A stretch of DNA of 64,000 nucleotides from a virus. This document shows, in pieces, positions 25,805-34,156 of this stretch. Position numbers and translations under genes: made by a program. Each line of letters starts with the position of its first letter. Within the stretch, counting starts at the first letter, position 1. The stretch covers positions 20,236 to 84,235 of IMG/VR virus record IMGVR_UViG_3300021197_001521. One strand, 5' to 3'. The notes under the pieces were generated by a model, which did no database searches, was not told the origin of the DNA, and saw nothing but the letters and a program-made list of their open reading frames with translations.

Positions 25805-26234
25805 TTGATATCTCTTTAATTTTATCTATTGTAAACTCTTCTAATAAATAAGGTTTGTTGCCGCAAACTCTATATATGTAGTCAAAGTCTTCTTTGTTTG
25901 TAACAATAAAATCCATATTTTTAAATACATCAATCAATCTTAAAAGATTCTGTTTGTCTCCATCGTAAACATAACAGCATTGAAATTTGTTTATAATTTT
26001 TTTTATCGCATTTGCTTGCTTTAATCCAGAGACTAAAAGGAACCCTGTAAAGTACCAAACGTCAGTAGAATTAAATGCTCCTGATTTCATGGGCATTGGG
26101 TTAAAGTCTATGTCGTCGTAAAAAATACTAGAACTATCAACTTCGTTGTTTTCTACCGCCCTGTTGAGAAACTCAAAAACTTTTCCGTTAATTTCTGTTA
26201 GACCTAGACTTCTAGTGTAATATCCTATGTTCAT
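25782..26234 (-). CDS. Hypothetical protein at the end of the glycan cluster
   Basis: A 150-residue protein with alternating strands and helices beginning MNIGYYTRSLG, like the first strand and loop of a GT-B glycosyltransferase. It is far too short for a full enzyme and has no donor-binding motif. A central segment (about 60-110) looks like a second Rossmann-type half. It may be a reduced glycosyltransferase domain or an accessory protein of the cluster. It overlaps the following nuclease gene by 23 bases. Confidence 0.5.
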   Translation of the reverse strand: MNIGYYTRSLGLTEINGKVFEFLNRAVENNEVDSSSIFYDDIDFNPMPMKSGAFNSTDVWYFTGFLLVSGLKQANAIKKIINKFQCCYVYDGDKQNLLRLIDVFKNMDFIVTNKEDFDYIYRVCGNKPYLLEEFTIDKIKEISNEQNQAV

Positions 26235-26242
26235 TTTTCTTC

Positions 26243-26932
26243 CTAGTTAGTGGATGCGGCGATGATTGATTTTTGCCAGTTTATATGTTTAGAGTCGTTT
26301 GTAGACAAAGAGTTTTGTTGACCGTCTCTATATACCAACACAGTGTCTTTAAGGTTTTCAATCTTGCAACCTGCTTGCAGACATTTAGACCACAACATAA
26401 AGTCTTCTGAAATATGATCTGGAGATTCGTTGTAACCGCCTACTCCTAGTATCTTTTCTTTTTTAAACATTACTGTTGGATGATTTAGAAAATGGTCTCT
26501 ATAGTAGAAGATGTTTGGCGGAATTTTTTCTGGCATTATTCTTGACACGACACCTGTAGACATTTGTGAGCATTGACCACCAAGTATATCCACATCACCT
26601 TCTTGCATTTTGCGCAATTGTTTTTCTAGTCTATCTGGTGTCATAATATCGTCCGAATCAAGTCTTGCCACCAAATCATACTTACAGACTTTTAAACCTG
26701 CATTGAGTGCTACCGACAAATTCTTTTTACCTTCTTGTCTTTCGCACTTTAGTACGGTTATCTTTTCATGGTCATTTAATTCATTCAGAAGCTCTATAAG
26801 CTCTGGTACGTCTGATTGATTGTCTATGATAACTATTTCAAAGTTTTGTTCTGTTTGATCTAGAACGCTATCAATACATTGTCTCAAATGATTACGTGGC
26901 GTGTTATAAACTGGAATTAATACTGAGATCAT
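26243..26932 (-). CDS. GT2-family glycosyltransferase
   Basis: A 229-residue GT-A fold enzyme that would transfer a sugar from a nucleotide-sugar donor. It begins with ISVLIPVYN and continues with CIDSVLDQT and VIIDNQSD, the usual GT2 nucleotide-binding strands. The metal-binding motif is LDSDD (about residue 92). The acceptor side shows GGYNESPDHISEDFMLW, with the ED expected of the catalytic base. The length is that of a single GT2 domain without membrane anchor. The start overlaps the upstream reductase stop (ATGA). Donor and acceptor cannot be told from sequence. Confidence 0.85.
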   Translation of the reverse strand: MISVLIPVYNTPRNHLRQCIDSVLDQTEQNFEIVIIDNQSDVPELIELLNELNDHEKITVLKCERQEGKKNLSVALNAGLKVCKYDLVARLDSDDIMTPDRLEKQLRKMQEGDVDILGGQCSQMSTGVVSRIMPEKIPPNIFYYRDHFLNHPTVMFKKEKILGVGGYNESPDHISEDFMLWSKCLQAGCKIENLKDTVLVYRDGQQNSLSTNDSKHINWQKSIIAASTN

Positions 26933-27867
26933 GATTGCTCCTTAAAGTTTTCGTCTTTTAGAAACCATTCTATAGTTTCTTTTAGTCCTGTTTGTAAATC
27001 TGTTTCTGCTTTAAAACCTAGTCTTTCTTCTGCAAGTTTTGTATTTAGGCATCTTCTAGGTTGACCGTCTGGTTTGGAAGTGTCGTATTTAATTGTTCCG
27101 GTGTATCCCATCTGACTGGATATTTCTTCTACCAGATCTCTAATTGATATCTCTTGACCTGTCCCAATATTGATTGGTTCTAATGGTACATTTTTTTCTA
27201 TTGCACAGGCAACTGCTTTTGCGCAATCTGGTGCGTACAAAAACTCTCTAGTTGCTTTGCCAGATCCCCATATAGTAACTTCTGATTCTCCGTTCTTCAT
27301 AGCATTATAAAACTTTAGAATCAATGCTGGTATAACGTGACTACTAGTTAAATTAAAATGATCGTGAGGTCCATACATGTTTACTAAAAGTAAATTTGCG
27401 CCTCTCATGCCATACTGCTGCCCGTATAGCTCTAGCAATTTTCCTACCGCCTTTTTTGACACACCGTATCCAGCGTTCGTTTCTTCTGGATAACCATTCC
27501 ATAGGTCGTTCTCATTAAACGGAACCGGAGAGTGCTTTGGATAAGAACACACCGTTCCTAGAAAAATAAACTTTGGAACCATTTGTCTTCTCGCCGCTTC
27601 AACCATGTTAATTCCCATCATCAAGTTCTCGTACATGAACCTTCCGGGATTTTCTTTATTTGCTGCAATACCACCAACAGAACCAGCGGCATGTACAATC
27701 ACGTCTGGATTGTAATACTCTACTGCTTTTATACATGCTCTATCTGATCTAAGGTCATAAACTTTTGATCCTATACCAGCAAAAGTATGATCTTTCAGAT
27801 TTCGTGGCAGGTGTTTCATTAGGTTTTTTCCTAAGAAACCGCTTGCTCCAGTAACTAGAACTCTCAT
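26929..27867 (-). CDS. GDP-L-fucose / GDP-L-colitose synthase-type epimerase-reductase
   Basis: A 312-residue extended SDR enzyme. It shows the NAD(P) motif TGASGFLG (about 6-13), GTVCSYP with a cysteine equivalent to the catalytic Cys of Fcl, Tyr134 and Lys138 of the YxxxK pair, NMYGPHDHF, SSHVIPALI with the conserved His, and the C-terminal KPDGQPRR typical of GDP-fucose synthases. Such enzymes 3,5-epimerise and reduce GDP-4-keto-6-deoxymannose. The homologue ColC instead epimerises C5 and reduces C4 of the 3-deoxy intermediate to give GDP-L-colitose. The gene lies 1 base downstream of a ColD-like gene, which favours the ColC role. No GDP-mannose 4,6-dehydratase is seen in the window. Confidence 0.85.
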   Translation of the reverse strand: MRVLVTGASGFLGKNLMKHLPRNLKDHTFAGIGSKVYDLRSDRACIKAVEYYNPDVIVHAAGSVGGIAANKENPGRFMYENLMMGINMVEAARRQMVPKFIFLGTVCSYPKHSPVPFNENDLWNGYPEETNAGYGVSKKAVGKLLELYGQQYGMRGANLLLVNMYGPHDHFNLTSSHVIPALILKFYNAMKNGESEVTIWGSGKATREFLYAPDCAKAVACAIEKNVPLEPINIGTGQEISIRDLVEEISSQMGYTGTIKYDTSKPDGQPRRCLNTKLAEERLGFKAETDLQTGLKETIEWFLKDENFKEQS

Positions 27868-27868
27868 A

Positions 27869-29014
27869 TTATTCCTTATTTATAATGTCGCAAATTTTTT
27901 GAAGATCTTCTCTTGTTAGATCTTGATTATTGGGAACATAAAAACCAAACTTATCTACTAACTCAGAGTTTGGCATATTGTCAGATCTTCCTTTCCAAAA
28001 CGGTTTGTTTGCCATAGAACCTGCTATTAGCGGTCTTGTCTCTACGCCATTGCTTATCAAATTTTGAACAACTTCGTCTCTGTTTTTTGTTACAACTGGA
28101 TATGCAAAATTAGATACAAAACTTGTTATGGGGTTATCTAGACTCAACATGGTGTTTTTAATATTCTCCCAATAATACTGGAAGTTTTCTTCGCGCTTCG
28201 TAGCAAACAGGTCCAATTTATCTATTTGTGTAAGTCCTATATATGCTTGCAGGTCTGTTGCTCTAAGATTAAAACCGGGATAAAAGAAACTGTACAAGAA
28301 ATCAAAATCAGATATTTGGTGTTTGTTTTTATATTCTGCCTGCTTTTGCTTAGACCAATCTCTACCCCAACCGTGTGATCTCATAGAGTATATTAGATCA
28401 CTAATCTCTTCGTCGCTAGTGCAAATAAGACCACCTTCAATAGTGGAAAGGTGATGGCCGTAAAACAACGAAAACACAGAAACGTCACCAAATGTTCCAA
28501 GGTATTGGTCTTGATATTTAGAGCCCATAGACTCACAAACATCTTCTAGTATAATTATGTTATTGTCTTTGCATATTTCAACAATTTTTTCCATCTGAGG
28601 AACTAACCCAAGTACAGACACTAGTATTAATACAGAAGGGTTTTGCTCTCTGACTATTTTCTTAAAGTGATTTAGGTCTATAGAAAGATCGTGTAGATTG
28701 CAATCGCATAACTCTACATCCATTCCCAGCAACATGGGCGAACTTACGTCCGTTGCCCAACTTAAAGCGGGAGCAACTACTTTGTTGTTTCTAAGTCTCC
28801 CGCTCTCTTTTAGTGCTGCGAGCGCCAGAAGTATAGCAGAAGAACCAGAATTAACATAACATGTATTATTAACGCCTATCTTGTCGCTCCACTTGTCCTC
28901 AAATTCTAACGTAACCTTATTTTTTGTTAGAATAGGGGTATCTTCTTGTGATAACCAAGCAACAAGTCTTTTAATGTCATCTTTATTGATAGTATCAGAA
29001 ACAAGTTTTATCAT
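27869..29014 (-). CDS. ColD-like GDP-4-keto-6-deoxymannose 3-dehydratase
   Basis: The ATG at 29,014 overlaps the upstream stop (ATGA); a TTG at 29,026 is the alternative. The product has 381 residues with the DegT/DnrJ/EryC1/StrS aminotransferase fold: VNSGSSAILLAL, ALSWATDV, EDVCESMG and RSHGWGRD. Where sugar aminotransferases have the PLP lysine, this protein has His-His (FSLFYGHHLSTIEGG, about 187-188), as in ColD. The C-terminal GVETRPLIAG also fits. ColD uses PLP, water and glutamate to remove the C3 hydroxyl on the way to GDP-L-colitose. The related E1 dehydratases are longer and bind Fe-S. The adjacent ColC/Fcl-type gene and GT11 gene support the pathway. Confidence 0.82.
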   Translation of the reverse strand: MIKLVSDTINKDDIKRLVAWLSQEDTPILTKNKVTLEFEDKWSDKIGVNNTCYVNSGSSAILLALAALKESGRLRNNKVVAPALSWATDVSSPMLLGMDVELCDCNLHDLSIDLNHFKKIVREQNPSVLILVSVLGLVPQMEKIVEICKDNNIIILEDVCESMGSKYQDQYLGTFGDVSVFSLFYGHHLSTIEGGLICTSDEEISDLIYSMRSHGWGRDWSKQKQAEYKNKHQISDFDFLYSFFYPGFNLRATDLQAYIGLTQIDKLDLFATKREENFQYYWENIKNTMLSLDNPITSFVSNFAYPVVTKNRDEVVQNLISNGVETRPLIAGSMANKPFWKGRSDNMPNSELVDKFGFYVPNNQDLTREDLQKICDIINKE

Positions 29015-29763
29015 ATCGTTGTCCAACTTTCAGGTACAATGTCTCCAGAGTATGTTCCATTCGCAAACCAGTTTTTAGGCGCAATAACCTTTTTATCAAC
29101 ATTATTGTTTAACCAAGCACCCCACCAACTAAATGATGAGTTTGCAATTATATTATGACTACAAAGAGACATAGAATATAGATCTATCGTGTTTGTTTGG
29201 TTTTCAGAAAAATACATATTGTTATATTTAAAGTTTTCTTTACACCATTTAATATCATCAGAAAAAACTAGTATATTTGTATCACTTTTTGTAATCAGAT
29301 CAACTGCCTTGTTGTAATAATCTAAAGTTTGAGACGGATGAACGTGACTTGCTTTAAGATAATCGCCTCTCCTTACATGCAAAGACACCGTTTCGTCTTT
29401 AAGGAAAGGATAGGTGTTCATTATATGATACTTTGTTTTATCGTTAATTTCAAGTTCTTTTCTTAAAGTATCTTTATTTTTTTCAAAGTATTTTTCAGAT
29501 TGCCAATATCCATTTAGGTAGCTATCATTAGGAATAGGTTGGTAGTGAAAATCGTCTTGAATTTCTTCAAAAACAAACAGGTGTTGCTCTAGGATTTTTG
29601 GTTTTAAATCAAAATCATACAGGGCAAACTTCCAACTACCTTTGTTCAGGAAGTAGGACGCTACATAGTAGCATTCGGTGTTGTGAATCTTAGCTGCTGC
29701 CTGAGATGCTGCCCACTGAAATAATTGATTACCCATGCCTCCCATCAAGTTGCATGTTATCAT
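29011..29763 (-). CDS. GT11-family alpha-1,2-fucosyltransferase-type enzyme
   Basis: A 250-residue enzyme with the GT11 hallmarks: GGMGNQLFQWA near the N-terminus, VSLHVRRGDYL in the middle (GDP-sugar binding), and NSSFSWWGAWLN near the C-terminus. GT11 enzymes transfer L-fucose, and in some O-antigen clusters probably L-colitose, from the GDP sugar onto position 2 of a galactose-type acceptor. Length is slightly short of the usual 280-300. A strong ribosome binding site (AAGGAGG) precedes the ATG. It is directly upstream of the ColD-like and ColC/Fcl-like genes, so it is the best candidate for using their product. Confidence 0.88.
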   Translation of the reverse strand: MITCNLMGGMGNQLFQWAASQAAAKIHNTECYYVASYFLNKGSWKFALYDFDLKPKILEQHLFVFEEIQDDFHYQPIPNDSYLNGYWQSEKYFEKNKDTLRKELEINDKTKYHIMNTYPFLKDETVSLHVRRGDYLKASHVHPSQTLDYYNKAVDLITKSDTNILVFSDDIKWCKENFKYNNMYFSENQTNTIDLYSMSLCSHNIIANSSFSWWGAWLNNNVDKKVIAPKNWFANGTYSGDIVPESWTTI

Positions 29764-30641
29764 ATCGCCTCCTTAGTTTTTCTTAAAACATCAAGTCTAC
29801 TTGCGCCCGAAAACGCTTCTTCAAAAGTTATAAGATTTTCTACATTTATTTCTTCGTTGTGAAATATGTTCATGTAGGCAGAGTATCTATGAAGCGCCCA
29901 ACCAGCATAGAATCTAGCAACATTTTCGTGTCCGTTTTCATGAAAATTCATACCTGACCCTACGCCAGCAAAATGTAGGAATTTTTTACCGAAGTCATAC
30001 CAAGTGTTCAGCAGTAAAAATCCATTATCATAACTTTCATTTTCATTAGAGCTTCCATAATCTTCTGTGTCTAGATAAAATATTTTTCCGTTGTTCATAA
30101 GAATATGAAAACTTACTGGATCAAAAAAATCTATAATTGGGATTCTATCTACAGGTTGACCTTGGCACATATTCTTTAGTGTGTCAAAATTAATTTCATC
30201 AGAAATTAAAGATTTATTCACCCCAATGAAGCATGTTCCTACAACGTCTGGCATAGGTCTGTGTATAGAATAACTTCTACGTGGACCAACTAGATCGTAA
30301 CCATCTTCTAGTTTATTCGTTATATCACTGAGGCATTCATCAATAAAAACAACATCGCTGTCAATTTGAACTATGTAGTCGTAACCTTCTGAATACTCTC
30401 TTATGACTTTTGCCCAAACATAAGCAGTTCCGCTATGACCAGACTTATAGAGATGTTTTATATTTTCATCAGTTTCAATATTAATAAATTTATTGTTCTC
30501 ATTACTTGGAATATCCAAGAAGTCTTCAGGTGTACCTATAATGTGAATCTTAACATCGTGAAATTTATGATAAGTTTCTATGCACTTGTTTGCTATCTTA
30601 CCACAATTATATGCTATTACGAATACAAAAGTATCATCCAT
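29760..30641 (-). CDS. GT-A fold glycosyltransferase
   Basis: A 293-residue protein. The N-terminal part has the pattern FVFVIAYN, a helix, HIIGTPEDF and then YIVQIDSDVVF at about residues 90-100, with DSD as the metal/nucleotide-sugar motif. The middle has VVGTCFIGVNKSL, the usual acceptor-side strand, and later a Phe/Gly/His-rich segment (HFAGVGSGMNFHENGH) that may position the catalytic site. Family within GT-A (GT2-like or a relative) is not clear. It lies between GT10- and GT11-type genes with overlaps at both ends. Confidence 0.7.
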   Translation of the reverse strand: MDDTFVFVIAYNCGKIANKCIETYHKFHDVKIHIIGTPEDFLDIPSNENNKFINIETDENIKHLYKSGHSGTAYVWAKVIREYSEGYDYIVQIDSDVVFIDECLSDITNKLEDGYDLVGPRRSYSIHRPMPDVVGTCFIGVNKSLISDEINFDTLKNMCQGQPVDRIPIIDFFDPVSFHILMNNGKIFYLDTEDYGSSNENESYDNGFLLLNTWYDFGKKFLHFAGVGSGMNFHENGHENVARFYAGWALHRYSAYMNIFHNEEINVENLITFEEAFSGASRLDVLRKTKEAI

Positions 30642-31434
30642 TTATAGCCCTTTCAATAGTTTCCTTTAGCATTGGTTTTATATCATAATATTTTTTTGAT
30701 CTTTCGTAATTATCTTCTATGGCTGTAATCATTTTTGAGTACGAGGACTCATCTAGCGAGTTGCATTTATTTACAATATCTTTCGCTGAGTTTACAATAA
30801 TAAATCCGTCTGTATTAAAAAAATCAGAGATGTTACTAGCGCCATAGAAAATTGGAACCGTCTTTGTTACTAAGCAGTCAATTAATTTCTCTGTAAAAAA
30901 ATTATTTTGTCTTGTGTTTTCTATGCAAACCGAAAATTGAGAATCGAATAATGGTTCTTTTTTCTCTCCTATTTCTGGGTTATTGAATGGATTATTTGTT
31001 GCTCGTCCTCTGTTGCTAATGTAAAATGATTTTGGTATAGTAATTTTGTCTTGATTAAAATTTAACTCATGCCTCATAGCGTGACCCTCTAGCATCAACT
31101 TGAATCCTGTTAAGTGAGATACGCTAAAGTTTTTAGGAGGATGTTGATAGTCTTTAACCCACGATGTACCAAATGGAAACAAGTGTGCATTTGGAAGTTT
31201 TAGAAGTTTCTCGTCATAAGTCAATATTGCGTCGAACATATTTGCTCTAGGTAAAACGAACTGCACTATGTTTAATAGAACGGAAGGTTCTCTGGTTAGC
31301 AATATATTGGTACAGTCTTCTTCATTTTTATAACCATTAAGATCTTTATCAATAAAAAGCTTTATGGGTTTGTCGTGTTCAATAAGTAGATTTGGCCATT
31401 CGGGGTACATGCTTGAATTGACTGTTTGTAGCAT
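30634..31434 (-). CDS. GT10-like fucosyltransferase-type glycosyltransferase
   Basis: The ATG at 31,434 has GGAG 6 bases upstream; a TTG at 31,446 is less likely. The product has 266 residues. The C-terminal half shows the GT10 core: FSVCIENTRQNNFFTEKLID followed by CLVTKTVPIFYGASNI. In alpha-1,3-fucosyltransferases this segment binds GDP-fucose (FxxxxEN...TEK, then VP(I/V)xxG). A moderately conserved Arg-containing strand precedes it. With a GT11 enzyme and the fucose/colitose synthase nearby, a GDP-deoxysugar donor is likely. The linkage is unknown. Confidence 0.78.
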   Translation of the reverse strand: MLQTVNSSMYPEWPNLLIEHDKPIKLFIDKDLNGYKNEEDCTNILLTREPSVLLNIVQFVLPRANMFDAILTYDEKLLKLPNAHLFPFGTSWVKDYQHPPKNFSVSHLTGFKLMLEGHAMRHELNFNQDKITIPKSFYISNRGRATNNPFNNPEIGEKKEPLFDSQFSVCIENTRQNNFFTEKLIDCLVTKTVPIFYGASNISDFFNTDGFIIVNSAKDIVNKCNSLDESSYSKMITAIEDNYERSKKYYDIKPMLKETIERAING

Positions 31435-31435
31435 T

Positions 31436-32527
31436 TTATTCTCCAAGATAATTTCTCTTTGCTTTTAAAAATAATTTCTTTTCTATTTCAGACATGTAAT
31501 TAAACGTATCTAACAGCGAGTGCATTTCCCACAGTTTGGGATTTTTGTGAATCATAACCTCATGATGCAAGTGAAAAAGATCAACATCTATAGAGGGAAA
31601 CTCCACAGGTTGAATTGCTTCAATTTTATCCCAAAAGAATTTATCTTCCGGTGAATAACCATAAAAGAATTCTGGATCATAACCACCAACTTCTATAAAC
31701 AAGTCTTTACTAATAATAATAGAACCACCCGGAGCGCCAGTCTGAGGTATTTCTATACCATAAGAATCTTGGTGGAGTTGATCGACATCTGATTTTTTTA
31801 GTTTTATAATAGCTTCTGTTAGTTCTTTTGATAAATTTAAAACCCTTCTATTTGAAAAAGTTTGCAATGCACCAACACTATACTCTTTCAGATTCAAGAT
31901 AGTTTTTTCAAAGAAAGAGGTTTGAACTAAAATGTCTATGTCATGGAATAAATAATATTTAGCTTTGTTTGAATATTTGAACCCACAGTTATGAGCTAAA
32001 GATTTATTCATTAGTTTATTTTCAGACGGGATATGAATATAGTTTACTAGACCGCTTGCCTTTTCCTTGTGATTTGGTTTGTCGTTTTCTTCACACAGGG
32101 TGATGCAAATTTTTGCTCCAGAATTCTCTGCTGATTTTTTTAGATGTTCAATACACGGAATAACAAATTCATCTCTACCTCTAACTGGTAGTATCACGTT
32201 TATATCATATTCCTCTTGGTCTATCAAATCTATATAGCAGGTTTCTTTTATTTTTTCATAATCTAACCTACCGCTAACATGTAACTGAGAAAATAACATT
32301 TTATTTGATGACCTTTGTAAATAATCTTCTTTGTTTTTTAATGATTTGATTGTTTTTGATATCGAGATTAACTTGGTATCGGAGTCAATTATATTTATTA
32401 ATTCTCTATAGTATTTTTTTTCTGAATGACCTTTTGAGTTTCCTATTGCGTTTTGGCAGATTTCTTTTATTTGATTTCTGATTACAATGTCTTCTTTTTT
32501 ATCACTTTCTTTAAAATATAAAAACAT
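31436..32527 (-). CDS. Glycosyltransferase with GT7/GT2-like C-terminal region
   Basis: A 363-residue protein. About 105 N-terminal residues are helical and unassigned. Then a GT-A domain begins with INVILPVRGRDEF and includes YLFHDIDILV (DxD) at about 195. The stretch PGGSIIISKDLFIEVGGYDP followed by EFFYGYSPEDKFFW is like the GGFDxxFxGWGxED element of beta-1,4-galactosyltransferases and chondroitin-synthase type enzymes (GT7). A HLHHE segment follows and may be the metal-binding His of this group. The donor is probably a UDP-sugar, inferred from the family. Confidence 0.75.
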   Translation of the reverse strand: MFLYFKESDKKEDIVIRNQIKEICQNAIGNSKGHSEKKYYRELINIIDSDTKLISISKTIKSLKNKEDYLQRSSNKMLFSQLHVSGRLDYEKIKETCYIDLIDQEEYDINVILPVRGRDEFVIPCIEHLKKSAENSGAKICITLCEENDKPNHKEKASGLVNYIHIPSENKLMNKSLAHNCGFKYSNKAKYYLFHDIDILVQTSFFEKTILNLKEYSVGALQTFSNRRVLNLSKELTEAIIKLKKSDVDQLHQDSYGIEIPQTGAPGGSIIISKDLFIEVGGYDPEFFYGYSPEDKFFWDKIEAIQPVEFPSIDVDLFHLHHEVMIHKNPKLWEMHSLLDTFNYMSEIEKKLFLKAKRNYLGE

Positions 32528-33279
32528 TAAAATTCCACCTCTTTAAAAGAAGGTCTGCTGCAACATATTCTATGAACTTTTTCTTGTTCTGCCCCTTCAG
32601 TTCTGAACTCACAGGTTGGATTTAAATTGTTGTAAATATAAAGAACTTTATCGTTGTATTTGACTTTATCCCAACCAGCGATGTCCATAAGAGAAAATAC
32701 CTGAGCGCAGTCGTAAGCCATTGTAAACCATCTTCCATCATCGTACTTCATTGAGCTTAGTTCTGGATCTTGGTTCTTAATTTCGTGGAATAGTTTTGCT
32801 TTAAAACTTCTAAGGTGAGATACCCACAATGGCATTTGTCTTTTCAGCTCAAAGTGGTACTTACTAGGAAACGGTTTAGCATTACCTTCTTTTCCGTCTA
32901 CATATCTTGCTTGACCGTACATCATCAAGCAATTTTCTCTATTGTAAAAACTATTAATATATGACAGAACAAATTCGTCTACAAACCAATCATCTCCATC
33001 TAGTTGAACAACGATGTCTTCTGGGTCACAATCTTCGTTGATAGCTTTTTGATGATTATAAGTGGCGTATTTTCGTTCATCTGTTTTAGTGTAAATAATT
33101 TTATCTGGATATTTTTCTATATACTCTTGGCAGATGTCATCTGAATCATCAGAAGAATCATCGTTTACTAATAACACTTTAAAATTTTTATGAGTTTGAC
33201 CAAAAATGCTGTCTAAACTCTTTCGTAGATATTCTCCAGCATTTCTAAAACTTACTAATATCTTAAAATTATTTTCCAT
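32527..33279 (-). CDS. GT2-family glycosyltransferase
   Basis: The ATG at 33,279 has GGAG 6 bases upstream and is preferred over a TTG at 33,291. The 250-residue product begins with FKILVSFRNAGEYL, continues with SLDSIFGQTHKN and VLLVNDDSSDDS, and has VVQLDGDDWF as the DxD motif (about residue 90), all typical of GT2. The C-terminal half is less standard, with several Trp, Arg and Cys residues and no membrane segment. It belongs to the overlapping chain of glycan genes. Confidence 0.82.
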   Translation of the reverse strand: MENNFKILVSFRNAGEYLRKSLDSIFGQTHKNFKVLLVNDDSSDDSDDICQEYIEKYPDKIIYTKTDERKYATYNHQKAINEDCDPEDIVVQLDGDDWFVDEFVLSYINSFYNRENCLMMYGQARYVDGKEGNAKPFPSKYHFELKRQMPLWVSHLRSFKAKLFHEIKNQDPELSSMKYDDGRWFTMAYDCAQVFSLMDIAGWDKVKYNDKVLYIYNNLNPTCEFRTEGAEQEKVHRICCSRPSFKEVEF

Positions 33280-34156
33280 TAGATTCTCCAAATCTTTTTA
33301 TTATGTCTTGCGCCTTGTCTTGATATCCCGCATCTATCATTAATTGACAAACTCTATGTATGCATGTATGGTTAGACTCAATCTCTTGTTTAATTTTTTC
33401 AATAGAGACTTCTTGTTGATCCTCAGAGAATAGAGCTTTTAAAACTTTTATAAAGTCTTCATTTTGATCTTCGCGAGGTTTGACGGAAACTTTTTCGCAT
33501 CTCAGCATACAGTCAAAGAAAATCTGAGAGCAAACAAATTGAATATCTCCGACTAGCGTAACTTCTCTGTAATTTCTCGCGAGAGATGCTAGATTGTTTA
33601 TATTGCACTCTAGATCGAATTGGGAGTGTAAGTCTACACCAAAAATCATCCTATGATACTTCTCATTATTACTGCATATCTTTTCAAATTCTTCGCTGGT
33701 TTCAGTTGAAATAATGCAATTATCTATTTTGTAGTCTAGCATGGGTGGTGGATTTAGAAATACATCAATTCCGGGCATAATACAAGAGAATTTTATGTCC
33801 TTGCTCTTGTTGTTTACTAGAAAACCATATCCTTCTGAAAAGAACAGTGAGCAATTTACACCCAACTCTTTGATCTGACCCTCCAAGTAGTCTATTATTG
33901 TTTGATTGCATCTGCTGCAATTAACTACTAGGTTTATGTTTTTATTCTCTGATAGATATTTTAACAAAACAGGGTCTAGAATTTTAGCGTTTGCTATTAC
34001 TAGGTCCGGTTTAAATCCGTCTAAACAGTCGTATACACTTTCTTGATTTACATTCCATAACTTTACTTCTACGGAATCTACCATAGACAAGCACTGGTGA
34101 ACGTAGAAGTTTTGGGTTGACAAAATATCGTTGTAGTTTTGTATAAGTACTCTCAT
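33269..34156 (-). CDS. Hypothetical protein of the glycan cluster
   Basis: A 295-residue protein I do not recognise. It starts MRVLIQNYNDILSTQ and has alternating beta/alpha elements (FKPDLVIANA, INLVVNCSR), which suggests a Rossmann-type fold such as one half of GT-B. Neither a GT4 E-x7-E nor a DxD motif is evident. The C-terminal 40 residues (about 250-290) look like a TPR-type helical pair (CIHRVCQLMIDAGYQDKA). Neighbours on both sides are glycan enzymes, so a transferase or scaffold role is possible. Confidence 0.5.
   Translation of the reverse strand: MRVLIQNYNDILSTQNFYVHQCLSMVDSVEVKLWNVNQESVYDCLDGFKPDLVIANAKILDPVLLKYLSENKNINLVVNCSRCNQTIIDYLEGQIKELGVNCSLFFSEGYGFLVNNKSKDIKFSCIMPGIDVFLNPPPMLDYKIDNCIISTETSEEFEKICSNNEKYHRMIFGVDLHSQFDLECNINNLASLARNYREVTLVGDIQFVCSQIFFDCMLRCEKVSVKPREDQNEDFIKVLKALFSEDQQEVSIEKIKQEIESNHTCIHRVCQLMIDAGYQDKAQDIIKRFGESNGK

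Noticed and set aside
27869-29014. Sugar aminotransferase (e.g. perosamine synthase) call for the StrS-family gene
   Set aside because: The PLP-binding lysine is replaced by His-His, which is the dehydratase feature of ColD.
27869-29014. RfbH/E1-type CDP-sugar dehydratase
   Set aside because: Length (381) and lack of an extra Cys-rich Fe-S region fit ColD better; the neighbour uses GDP sugars.
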